Shown here: positions 24,378 to 32,578 of the stretch, piece by piece | Position numbering within the stretch: position 1 is the first letter of the stretch | Layout: each line of letters opens with the position of its first letter | Assembly (NCBI GenBank): GCA_044354975.1 | Contig: JBIKZA010000016.1 | Span: 1-40,399 of the forward strand | Direction: 5' to 3' | Length of the DNA stretch: 40,399 nt | Source: CAIZGX01 sp044354975 | Lineage (GTDB): Bacteria; Bacteroidota; Bacteroidia; Flavobacteriales_D; Sanyastnellaceae | Translations under genes and position numbers: made by a program | The notes under the pieces: generated by a model | Told to the model about the DNA's origin: nothing | Seen by the model: the letters and a program-made list of their open reading frames with translations, nothing else | Databases searched by the model: none

Positions 24378-26372
24378 ATGGTCGCTGAAGAACAATACGA
24401 TTACATCTTTGCTGGAAAAGGAGCATCTGCTTCACTTGTGCTCCTTGAGCTTGAAAAACGAAATCTCCTAAAAAACAAAACCATTCTAATTGCAGACCCA
24501 GAAAAAGACTCTGCGAACAACAAAAATTTTAGCTTCTGGACAGAAGAGCATGGTGAACTCAAAAATAATCTTGCCCCATTTATTCAGCATTCTTGGAATA
24601 AAATTCAACTGAACAATGGGAAGCAAGAACACCTGCACCCAACAGCTTATAATCATATACCTAATTCTATCCTAGTTGAAAAAGCTCATGAGCTTATTCA
24701 AAGGCACGACATTCTATACTTACGAACTAAAGTAACGGAAACAGGTAGCGATAATCTCGGAAACTTCGCTACAATTGGTGGTGTAAAAAAATACGCTAAT
24801 TACATATTTGATTCTAGAACACCTACTTTACAAAAAACCGAATGGACCCAAACAACCCTATTTCAGAGCTTTATCGGATGGGTTGTTGAATTCCCCAATG
24901 AAAAATTAGATGTTGAATCCTTTCACATGATGGATTTCAACATTGATCAAAACAACTTCACTCAGTTTGTCTATGTCTTGCCTTTTTCCGACAATACTGC
25001 TCTTATTGAAGTAACCCGTTTCGGTAAAGAAATCATCGCAAATACAGAAGCCGAAGCTATAATTCAAGACTATTTACAAAATCAATTCGGGCCATATAAA
25101 AAAATTGGAGTTGAGCAAGGGTGCATTCCTATGAGCAACGCTTCAATGGACAGTTATGGAAGTGAAAACATAATTAATCTAGGTGCACGAAACTACTGCC
25201 TCAAACCAAGCACGGGGTATGCTTTCAAGAATATGTACGCCCAAGCGGTTGACCTTTCTGAATGTATTCAGAAAGGTCATTTGAAACTATCAACCAACCG
25301 GACGCATGAAAAAGTTTCAAAGGGTCGGTTTGCATTTTACGATTCGCTGCTACTTATTATTCTTCATCTATGGCCTTCCTATGGAAAAGTAATATTCTCT
25401 CGATTATTCTCAAAGATTGAAACGAAACTTATTCTGAAATTCCTTGACGAGAAAACAACGATTTCAGAAGATATCAAAATTTTTAGCAGACTTCCTATAG
25501 GAATATTTCTCCGAGCATTAGGGCTATACTTCGTTAAAAGCAAAGCATTCAGACCATTTTTAATTCTTTGTTTCGTTTGCATTTTATTTCTTCTTTCAGA
25601 CTTTCCCGAAAAACAGAATATTGTAGGATTCACAGCATTGTTAATTGGAATGATCTGCGTTGGAATACCCCATGGCGCGGTTGATCATTTAATTGAATCG
25701 AAATCTTGGGACTATCGCAAGGCACCGGGCTTTATAGCGAAATACATAGCCCTCATGGCAATCATTGGATTCTTTTGGTTGATTGCTCCTACTCTAGCAC
25801 TTATAGTCTTTTTAGCTTATTCAGCTTGGCACTTTGGTCAAGCCGATGTAACACATTGGTCCCTGCCTAAAACCCTAAACATACCTTGGGGAGCATTTCT
25901 ATTGCTCTACATATTAGGAACACACCAAGCAGAAACAACTGGAATTTTAAGATACATCGCAGGCCTTGACTTCCCAATATCTATATCTCCACTTGCGATT
26001 GTGCCCTGGATATTCTTTGCTATTTGGAAAAGAAACAGTCCTATGATTGTCACCGTTTGTTGGCTCTTACTTTCAAGCCAACTTCCACTCCTACTCGCCT
26101 TTGGAACGTATTTTATTGGTCAACATAGCATAACAAGTTGGGGACATCTCAAGCAGCACCTTCAACTTGAAAACAAAAAAATCTGGATTCACTCACTGCC
26201 TTTTCATCTTGGAGCTTGGCTCATTTTGTTTCTGTTTTTCGCAATCTGGCCTTCCCTTCAAAATCAAATCAACACGGCATACAGTGCTTGGGGAATATTC
26301 TTTATTTTCATATCATGCGTAAGCTTTCCTCATGTGATTTTTATGAATAAGTTGTATAAGAAGCGAAATTGA
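24378..26372 (+). CDS. crtY-blh: Lycopene cyclase (CrtY)-Blh beta-carotene 15,15'-dioxygenase fusion
   Basis: One 664-residue frame with two complete enzymes. Residues 1 to about 385 match flavobacterial lycopene beta-cyclase: a dinucleotide-binding start YDYIFAGKGASASL, FSFWTE (51-56), QSFIGWVVE (163-171), MMDFNID, FVYVLPFSDNTALIEVT, GCIPMSN and the tail RFAFYDSLLLIILHLWP. Residues about 392-664 are a membrane-embedded Brp/Blh protein with its iron-binding histidines: GIPHGAVDHLIE (His432, His437), AWHFGQAD (His485), GQHSITSWGHL (His583, His590) and SFPHVIF (His652). Together they would cyclise lycopene to beta-carotene and cleave it to two retinals for the adjacent proteorhodopsin. There is no stop or frameshift at the junction. 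Upstream carotenoid genes must lie elsewhere. Confidence 0.93.
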   Translation: MVAEEQYDYIFAGKGASASLVLLELEKRNLLKNKTILIADPEKDSANNKNFSFWTEEHGELKNNLAPFIQHSWNKIQLNNGKQEHLHPTAYNHIPNSILVEKAHELIQRHDILYLRTKVTETGSDNLGNFATIGGVKKYANYIFDSRTPTLQKTEWTQTTLFQSFIGWVVEFPNEKLDVESFHMMDFNIDQNNFTQFVYVLPFSDNTALIEVTRFGKEIIANTEAEAIIQDYLQNQFGPYKKIGVEQGCIPMSNASMDSYGSENIINLGARNYCLKPSTGYAFKNMYAQAVDLSECIQKGHLKLSTNRTHEKVSKGRFAFYDSLLLIILHLWPSYGKVIFSRLFSKIETKLILKFLDEKTTISEDIKIFSRLPIGIFLRALGLYFVKSKAFRPFLILCFVCILFLLSDFPEKQNIVGFTALLIGMICVGIPHGAVDHLIESKSWDYRKAPGFIAKYIALMAIIGFFWLIAPTLALIVFLAYSAWHFGQADVTHWSLPKTLNIPWGAFLLLYILGTHQAETTGILRYIAGLDFPISISPLAIVPWIFFAIWKRNSPMIVTVCWLLLSSQLPLLLAFGTYFIGQHSITSWGHLKQHLQLENKKIWIHSLPFHLGAWLILFLFFAIWPSLQNQINTAYSAWGIFFIFISCVSFPHVIFMNKLYKKRN

Positions 26373-26390
26373 TCCAATTCAGACTTTCAA

Positions 26391-26458
26391 CAACGTAGTT
26401 CTAACAACGTAGTTCCAACAACATAGTTCCAACAACGTAGTTCTAACAACGAAGTGCG
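26391..26458 (-). repeat. 14-bp tandem repeat, third locus (CAACGTAGTTCyAA)
   Basis: Four full copies and one partial copy of a 14-bp unit, at 26391, 26405, 26419, 26433 and 26447. Read on the minus strand the unit is TTGGAACTACGTTG, matching the ATTGGAACTTCGTT units of the arrays near 7.5-8.3 kb and 19.5 kb. It fills the gap between the convergent crtY-blh and ung genes and stops 2 bp before the ung stop codon. Confidence 0.8.
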
Positions 26459-26460
26459 TC

Positions 26461-27126
26461 CTACCAAGAAATCTGAGCAAGGCCCCAAGCGCCCAAATGC
26501 TTATTCACTTTCGAAAACGGCTTCGTTCCGAAAAAACCTCGATAAGCGGAAAGCGGCGAAGGATGAACGCTCTCAATAATTGCATGTTTCGACATGTCAA
26601 TTAAAACACTTTTCTTCCGCGCATAGTCTCCCCACAAAACAAATACGACATGCGCGTTTTCTTTCGAAATCAATTCAATGGTGGCATTGGTAAATTCTTC
26701 CCATCCCCATTTCGAATGACTGCCTGCCTTGTCTTTTTCCACCGTTAAAACGCTGTTCAATAACAATACACCTTGCTCTGCCCACGATGTTAGATCGGTA
26801 GTTCGAGTTAAGTCAATTCCGAATTCGCTCTCCAATTCCTTGATTATGTTTCGAAGAGATGGCGGAATCTTTATTCCTTGACGAACGCTGAAAGCCAAGC
26901 CGTGCGCTTCTCCTGTGCCATGATATGGATCTTGTCCAAGAATGACAACGCGGACATCTTTTGGCTTGCACAATGCGAAAGCTTCAAAGATTTTTTGTTT
27001 AGGTGGAAAACAAATCGAGGAAGCGTATGCTTCCTCGACCTTTTTCTCTAATGAAAATAGATAGTCCTTTCGTGCTTCCTCACGAAGCAAAGCGCTCCAC
27101 GATTTCGGAAAGGACTCGAATAACAT
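26461..27126 (-). CDS. ung: Uracil-DNA glycosylase, family 1
   Basis: A 221-residue family 1 UDG that removes uracil from DNA in base excision repair. Motif A is GQDPYHG (residues 64-70, with catalytic Asp66). Motif B is HPSPLSAYRGFFG (188-200, with catalytic His188 and the DNA-intercalating Leu). Length and motifs are normal for the family. The ATG overlaps the stop of the upstream protease gene by one base (TAATG), so the two are probably co-transcribed even though their roles are unrelated. Confidence 0.97.
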   Translation of the reverse strand: MLFESFPKSWSALLREEARKDYLFSLEKKVEEAYASSICFPPKQKIFEAFALCKPKDVRVVILGQDPYHGTGEAHGLAFSVRQGIKIPPSLRNIIKELESEFGIDLTRTTDLTSWAEQGVLLLNSVLTVEKDKAGSHSKWGWEEFTNATIELISKENAHVVFVLWGDYARKKSVLIDMSKHAIIESVHPSPLSAYRGFFGTKPFSKVNKHLGAWGLAQISW

Positions 27127-28787
27127 TACAATTTCACAAATTTCTTGTTGAAGGAAGAACCATCTTTCTTCACCACTTGAATAAAGTACATTCCACTTGC
27201 AAATGCATTCGCAGAAATCGTTGTTGATGAAGCATTTAAATTCAAACTTTCAACCAACCTTCCATCTTGCGTATAAATGCGGATTTCCTTCAACAAATCG
27301 AAACGTGGGCATGTCAAGATGAAGCTATCTTCTACACGCGTGGGGAAAATCGTCAGCTCCTGAAAAGAAACGCTCTCCTCAACTCCTACCACCCCAAAAC
27401 AAGGTTGAACAGCTCCCGTTCCCGTGTAAGATCCATCAATTGCCAGAAGTCCTGTTCCGGCAGCATCTAACCAATCCACTAAATCTTCATTCGCTGGATT
27501 CGGATTGCTCGTAAAGTGCTTGTCCATTTTACCGTAATAATCTGGTGCTGTTTGCGCATCACAGAATGAACCTCCGCCCGTAAGTGTTCCAATAATTTGG
27601 TGGTCCTTGTTAAACAACGGTGATCCTGATGATCCACCTTCTGTTACTCCCCAATTCGTTACAGTTTGAATCCAGTTTACTTTCCAGTGATGTCCCGATG
27701 TTTGCCATGTTCCTGAAAAAACTGTTCCAGCAGTAGAAATTTTCTTCACATCTCCAGCAGGGTGGTGAATGCAAATGGCCTTCCATCCAGATGTTGATGC
27801 CGTTGGCGCAGATGTATTCGCGTTCCATCCAGCATAATAAACCGGCCAAGTAGCAGGAATAGCCTGAGTCATTTCCAACAAACAGAAATCACTTCCTGAA
27901 GCCCCGCCTCCATCGTTCGAATCGGCCAAACGAGTAGTCCCTGTTTTCTGCTGAGCAGATGAACTAATTCCAGTTCCGCAAGCACTCTTCTGGTAATTGA
28001 AGCGAACTACAATATTTCCAAAATCAGAGGTCGACGAAGATTCGGTGCAGTGCATTGCTGTTAAAACAAATTTTCTACAATCGTAAGAGGTGTTATTTAC
28101 CAATGTACCTGAACACAAGCCCACCCCACCTCCCGCAGGAATACTTAATTTAACAACCGCTCGCATATCATCTGCCCACTCGTCTCCTTCCGGACATTTA
28201 ATATCAATTTCACATGGATCAGATGCGCGTTCAAAACGATCGTCATGAACAAATCTAAAGTAGTGTCCGAAGCCACGGATATTTAGAACAGGCTGCTCCA
28301 TCACTTCGAAAGGTTGGTAATATTCCAAAACCACATCATCTCCAAAAATCTCAGGGGTGCGATATTTCCCTGAAGTTGAATTTTCTTCACTATCGTATGG
28401 CCCCACAAACCACTCGCGATCTGCGGTATATGCAAACAACGAAGTTCCTTCTGGCAAATACAATTGTTTGAAAAACACATCCATGCTCAATGCTCCTGGA
28501 CTGTGAACACGCAATTGCCACATTTTATCGCCGTTAGGAAAATAAGTCCACACGCCATCAGAAAGGGCATTCATTGGATATTCGACAATCTTTCCGTAAA
28601 TCGGAAGTGTTCCATTTTTTTCTGACTCATCGGCCATTGCCCACAATTCACCATCGGTTAAGTTGGCTACTTCAATACGCTCCAATCGAGTATTGAAAGA
28701 ATCGTTCGACTCTCTGAATCCAGCTGGCTCTTGCGCCATTACTTGCACTGAAACAAACAGTGCAGCTAAAAAGTATAGTTTTTTCAT
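27126..28787 (-). CDS. T9SS-secreted trypsin-like (lysyl endopeptidase-type) serine protease
   Basis: A 553-residue secreted protease. The ATG at 28787 gives the signal peptide MKKLYFLAALFVSVQVMAQ; the longer frame runs into the divergent promoter region. After a propeptide of about 190 residues comes an S1-type domain with His246 (LTAMHCTES), Asp300 (GSDFCLLEM) and Ser387 in GGSSGSPLF. These motifs and the Cys-rich start (GLCSGTLVNNTSYDCRKFVLTAMHC) resemble Achromobacter-type lysyl endopeptidase. The last 70 residues (LTIFPTRVEDSFIL to FNKKFVKL) are a type A T9SS sorting domain. It would supply peptides from extracellular protein, fitting the two POT importers in the window. Confidence 0.88.
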   Translation of the reverse strand: MKKLYFLAALFVSVQVMAQEPAGFRESNDSFNTRLERIEVANLTDGELWAMADESEKNGTLPIYGKIVEYPMNALSDGVWTYFPNGDKMWQLRVHSPGALSMDVFFKQLYLPEGTSLFAYTADREWFVGPYDSEENSTSGKYRTPEIFGDDVVLEYYQPFEVMEQPVLNIRGFGHYFRFVHDDRFERASDPCEIDIKCPEGDEWADDMRAVVKLSIPAGGGVGLCSGTLVNNTSYDCRKFVLTAMHCTESSSTSDFGNIVVRFNYQKSACGTGISSSAQQKTGTTRLADSNDGGGASGSDFCLLEMTQAIPATWPVYYAGWNANTSAPTASTSGWKAICIHHPAGDVKKISTAGTVFSGTWQTSGHHWKVNWIQTVTNWGVTEGGSSGSPLFNKDHQIIGTLTGGGSFCDAQTAPDYYGKMDKHFTSNPNPANEDLVDWLDAAGTGLLAIDGSYTGTGAVQPCFGVVGVEESVSFQELTIFPTRVEDSFILTCPRFDLLKEIRIYTQDGRLVESLNLNASSTTISANAFASGMYFIQVVKKDGSSFNKKFVKL

Positions 28788-28804
28788 TTTGCAGATTTGA
28801 GGTG

Positions 28805-28825
28805 GCAATATAGTCAGTATTTTTG
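28805..28825. promoter_or_regulatory. Overlapping divergent promoter boxes for the protease and LptF/G genes
   Basis: On the plus strand TATTTTTG (28818-28825) is an exact -7 box ending 5 nt before the TTG start at 28831. On the minus strand TATATTGC (28812-28805) lies 17 nt before the protease ATG at 28787. The two boxes are only 5 bp apart, so polymerase binding in one direction should exclude the other. Confidence 0.5.
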
Positions 28826-28830
28826 CTTCC

Positions 28831-30225
28831 TTGACTCTACTTCCTAAAATATCACGATTACTTCTCAAGGCCTACATTGGTCCTTTCATTATTACATTTT
28901 TAATTGCAATGTTCATTTTTGAAATGCAATTCATTTGGGTGTATTTAGATGATCTAGTTGGAAAAGGAATTGACCCATTAACCATTTTGCAATTGCTTGT
29001 ATACGCAAGCGCCCGAATTGTAAATATGGCCCTTCCACTGGCGATACTCATGTCCAGCATTATGACGTTTGGGACACTTGCTGAAAACTATGAACTCACC
29101 GCTATGAAAAGCGCTGGCATGTCTCTGAGCAGAATCTTACGTCCACTTGTCGTTTTCATGTGCGCCTTATCCATCTTTTCATTTGTCTTTGCGAATAACG
29201 CATGGCCTATTGCAAACTTAAAATTTAGAACTCTGCTCTACAGCATTGTCCAACAACGTCCAACATTAAATCTTGAAAGCGGAGTTTTCTACAACGGCAT
29301 TGATGGAATTAGCATTCGAGTGATGGACAAAAACATAGAAACAGGTGTTTTGAAAGACGTGCTAATCTATGATCACAGAAATCAGAATTTAGGCAATCGC
29401 ACTGTAATTCGAGCACAGGAGGGTGATATGAGTGAGACCGCAGACAAACGGTTTCTAATTTTAACGTTGAAGAACGGAGTTACCTACGAAGAAAAAGAAG
29501 AAAACAATAGACCGAAAAAAGGCGCTATGCAACCGCAAAAGCCTGTTAAGCACATGCCCTTAGTTTCAGGGAATTTTGAAACAATGGTTCTTAGACTTGA
29601 TTTGAGTTCTTTCATCTTCAAAAATAATGATGAAGAGATTTTCAAGAATTCGTTTGAAATGATGACGGTAGCCCAACTCGATCAAACCATTGACAGTCTT
29701 GCGATCCAACGCGATAGCTTAGCTATTGCAATACAGCATTTTCAAGGCAGTAACACTGCACAAAAAGACATGAAGACACCTTCGATTACCAGCGCTAAAA
29801 ATGTGGCTTTAGATAATAACGCGAAGCAACAAAAAACGTTAGAGGGTATGAACGAAGAATTATTGAATAGAACGAAATTCATTAACCGACATAAAATCGA
29901 ATGGCATCGAAAATTCACGTTGGCATTTTCTTGCATAATCTTGTTTTTCATTGGGGCCCCGCTCGGAGCAATCATTCGAAAAGGGGGCCTCGGTTGGCCA
30001 ACAATTCTTGCACTTGGAATTTTCATTCTGTTTGAAATGCTTACCATAGCTGGTGAGAAAATGACCAAGAGCAACATTCTCGAACCTTATATTGGAATGT
30101 GGTTAGCAACTTTTGTAACCTTGCCAATGGGTCTTTTCATTACCTATCGAGCACGAATGGAAGGTAAATGGCATTGGAATATCTTCAAGAAGAAAGAAGG
30201 TAAAAACAAATCTGAAACAACATGA
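28831..30225 (+). CDS. LptF/LptG (YjgP/YjgQ) family permease
   Basis: A 464-residue inner-membrane subunit of the lipopolysaccharide exporter family (LptB2FG). Three N-terminal helices (from about residue 13), a periplasmic beta domain with DVLIYDHRNQN and LKNGVTYEE, and three C-terminal helices including GAPLGAIIRKGGLGWP are visible. A hydrophilic, coiled-coil-prone stretch at about 270-350 lengthens the protein well beyond the roughly 360 residues of E. coli LptF. The start is TTG, because an in-frame stop at 28798 and the lack of an upstream ATG leave no better choice. An exact -7 box ends 5 nt before it. Its stop overlaps the next ATG by 4 bp. Whether it is LptF or LptG cannot be decided here. 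Confidence 0.88.
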   Translation: MTLLPKISRLLLKAYIGPFIITFLIAMFIFEMQFIWVYLDDLVGKGIDPLTILQLLVYASARIVNMALPLAILMSSIMTFGTLAENYELTAMKSAGMSLSRILRPLVVFMCALSIFSFVFANNAWPIANLKFRTLLYSIVQQRPTLNLESGVFYNGIDGISIRVMDKNIETGVLKDVLIYDHRNQNLGNRTVIRAQEGDMSETADKRFLILTLKNGVTYEEKEENNRPKKGAMQPQKPVKHMPLVSGNFETMVLRLDLSSFIFKNNDEEIFKNSFEMMTVAQLDQTIDSLAIQRDSLAIAIQHFQGSNTAQKDMKTPSITSAKNVALDNNAKQQKTLEGMNEELLNRTKFINRHKIEWHRKFTLAFSCIILFFIGAPLGAIIRKGGLGWPTILALGIFILFEMLTIAGEKMTKSNILEPYIGMWLATFVTLPMGLFITYRARMEGKWHWNIFKKKEGKNKSETT

Positions 30226-31412
30226 AATTTCTTCAGATTTGCCCAAAACCTCCTCTTCCACTAACAGACGGCGGATGCATCGCTTTTCACGCCTTAACAA
30301 CAGGTCTCATGCAAGCGAGGCATGGCGTAAAAGTTTTTACACTCTTCACTGATAAGCACGACTTTCTTCCTGAAACCATGCCCAAAGAATATGTGCAAAA
30401 AACAGACATCGAAGTAGTCTATGTTGACACCAATATGAATTTCGTGGATGTGTATTGCAACTTCATGACTCGTGATCCTTACAATCTCAGTCGTTTCTTT
30501 TCAGTAGATGTAGATATTCGTTTAACGCGACTGCTTCAAAAAGAAAAATACGATTGTATCATTCTTGAAAGCATTTTCACCACCCCATATTTGCCAACCA
30601 TTCGAAGAAACGTTAACACGAAAGTTATTCTTCGATCACACAATATTGAGCACCAAATTTGGAACAAGCTTGCTGTCGGTGAAAAGAATTTCTTCAAAAG
30701 AATTTACCTCTCCTACCTCGGTAAAAAACTTTACAAAGCTGAAATAGAAGCATGGAGAAGCGTTGATGGCATTGCTTGTATTTGCCACGAAGACCTTCAA
30801 TTTACCAAAGCCCTATCTCTAAAACCGTCGTATCTCTTGCCTGTTGCCATGGCCATTCAAGAGCCAGAAGTAATGCATGGACATGAGTTGAAGGTTTACC
30901 ACATTGGCTCCATGGATTGGCTTCCAAATATTGAAGCGATAACTAGTTTTATTAAAAACACACTACCCGCTATTTTAGAAGAGTTTCCAAATTTCGAACT
31001 TCATATTGCAGGAAGAAAAATGCCAGCTAACCTTCACCACAATAAAACACCAGGAGTAGTTTCATGGGGCGAAGTTGAAAGTGCAGAAGCTTTCGCTCGT
31101 AATTTTCAAATCATGATTGTTCCTTTACAATCTGGATCCGGAATTCGTATAAAAATTCTTGAGGCCTTCGCAATGGGTATGGCTGTTATCGCAACTGAGC
31201 AAGGAATTCGAGGCATTGATGTAGAGGATAGAAAAGAATTCTACCTCGCCGAAACTTCTGAAGAGTGGGTGGCTGCGCTCCGCGCCTTGCAAGATCCAAA
31301 TGAACGCGAAAGAATCGGAAACAATGCGCAGCAATTCATGCAAGAATCGTATAGCAGCTCAAAAATTGCTCAACCCTTGGTTCATTTCATTAAATCGCTT
31401 CCGAAAAGATGA
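30222..31412 (+). CDS. Family 4-type glycosyltransferase
   Basis: A 396-residue GT-B-fold glycosyltransferase. The N-terminal acceptor domain starts MKFLQICPKPPLPLTDGG, which places the glycine-rich loop near residue 18. The C-terminal donor domain has YHIGSMDWLPNIEAI, NFELHIAGRKMP and PLQSGSGIRIKILEAFAMGMAVIATEQG, the GT4 nucleotide-sugar region with its ExxxxxxxE-like pattern. It overlaps LptF/G by ATGA and the next transferase by ATGA. Linkage to an Lpt permease suggests a role in building a surface polysaccharide or LPS, but donor and acceptor are unknown. Confidence 0.88.
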   Translation: MKFLQICPKPPLPLTDGGCIAFHALTTGLMQARHGVKVFTLFTDKHDFLPETMPKEYVQKTDIEVVYVDTNMNFVDVYCNFMTRDPYNLSRFFSVDVDIRLTRLLQKEKYDCIILESIFTTPYLPTIRRNVNTKVILRSHNIEHQIWNKLAVGEKNFFKRIYLSYLGKKLYKAEIEAWRSVDGIACICHEDLQFTKALSLKPSYLLPVAMAIQEPEVMHGHELKVYHIGSMDWLPNIEAITSFIKNTLPAILEEFPNFELHIAGRKMPANLHHNKTPGVVSWGEVESAEAFARNFQIMIVPLQSGSGIRIKILEAFAMGMAVIATEQGIRGIDVEDRKEFYLAETSEEWVAALRALQDPNERERIGNNAQQFMQESYSSSKIAQPLVHFIKSLPKR

Positions 31413-32578
31413 AAATCGTAGTGCTCACATCACGCATTCCGTATCCGTTGGAAAAAGGAGATAAACTTCGCATCTTTCATCAGATAAAACATCTTTCACA
31501 AACACATGAAATTTGTCTCATTTGCTTGAATGAAACCACTGAGAAAATTGATACTTCCGTGCTTAAAGAAATGGTTTCTGAATTGCACATTATTCAACTT
31601 GCTCAATGGAAAATTCCTTTCCGAATGTTTTTCGCTCTTTTTCACAAGTTGCCTTTTCAGGTTACTTATTTTCTTGAATGGAAAAACAAAAAGAAAATTG
31701 AAACCATCATTCAGAACTTCAAAACCGAACATATATACTGTCAGCTCATTCGAACCTCGGAATACGTCAAAGATCTTTTTCAATTTGAAAAAACAATTGA
31801 CTACATGGATGCCTTCAGCGCTGCAGCTATGCGAAGAGCTGCCTCAGGGAAAGGAATACGCCAACTTTTTTGGAAGGTTGAAAACGAACGTGCTAAAAAC
31901 TACGAACGAAGCATTTTCGATTATTTCAACAACCATTCAATCATTAGTTTTCAAGACCGCAATTTGCTTGCGATTCCTTCCAACAAAAAAATAGATATTG
32001 TTCCCAACGGTGTAGACACCTTAAATTTCAACAATTTGAACCTTCCAAAAAAGCACGATATCGTGTTTGCAGGAAACATGAATTATCCGCCAAACATCGC
32101 AGCTGCTATTTTTCTTGTTGAAGAAATACTTCCAAAATTAATTTCACAATTCCCAGAAATAACATTGCTAATTGCGGGAGCAAATCCATCTTCTGAAGTT
32201 TTAAATCTGGCTAGTGCCCGGGTAACGGTTTCTGGTTGGATGAGCGATATTCGTAAAGCTTATTGTGAATCACGTATTTTCGTTGCTCCCATGTTCATTG
32301 GCGCTGGAATGCAGAATAAAATTCTCGAAGCCATGTCAAGCGAGCTCCCCGTAATCACAACCTCACTTGCAGCCGAAGCCTTTTCAGAAAAAAATCAATC
32401 GAAACTCATTGAAGCCAATACGACTTTTGAATTTGCAAAAGCCATTCAATATTACTTATTGAATGAAGCCGAACAAAATTCAGATGGAAAAACGAACCGA
32501 CTCTATGTTGAAGAAAAATACAGTTGGAAAATCAGCAACAAAAAACTAGACCAATGCCTGTCAAATCAATCTTCTTAA
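31409..32578 (+). CDS. Family 4-type glycosyltransferase (second)
   Basis: A 389-residue GT-B glycosyltransferase. The N-terminus MKIVVLTSRIPYPLEKGDKLR resembles the sugar transferase group found in exopolysaccharide clusters (TIGR03087-like, from memory). The donor domain has DIVFAGNMNYPPNIAAAIFLVEEILP, ITLLIAGANP, VSGWMSDIRKAY and PMFIGAGMQNKILEAMSSELPVITT. It is translationally coupled to the upstream transferase by a 4-bp overlap, and its 3' end overlaps the start of the phosphatase gene by 25 bp. The two transferases share the same layout but differ clearly in sequence, so they probably catalyse successive steps. Confidence 0.87.
   Translation: MKIVVLTSRIPYPLEKGDKLRIFHQIKHLSQTHEICLICLNETTEKIDTSVLKEMVSELHIIQLAQWKIPFRMFFALFHKLPFQVTYFLEWKNKKKIETIIQNFKTEHIYCQLIRTSEYVKDLFQFEKTIDYMDAFSAAAMRRAASGKGIRQLFWKVENERAKNYERSIFDYFNNHSIISFQDRNLLAIPSNKKIDIVPNGVDTLNFNNLNLPKKHDIVFAGNMNYPPNIAAAIFLVEEILPKLISQFPEITLLIAGANPSSEVLNLASARVTVSGWMSDIRKAYCESRIFVAPMFIGAGMQNKILEAMSSELPVITTSLAAEAFSEKNQSKLIEANTTFEFAKAIQYYLLNEAEQNSDGKTNRLYVEEKYSWKISNKKLDQCLSNQSS

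Noticed and set aside
31530..31994. 154-codon plus-strand open frame inside the second glycosyltransferase gene
   Set aside because: It lies in another frame of a conserved enzyme and has no family motif, promoter or plausible start region.
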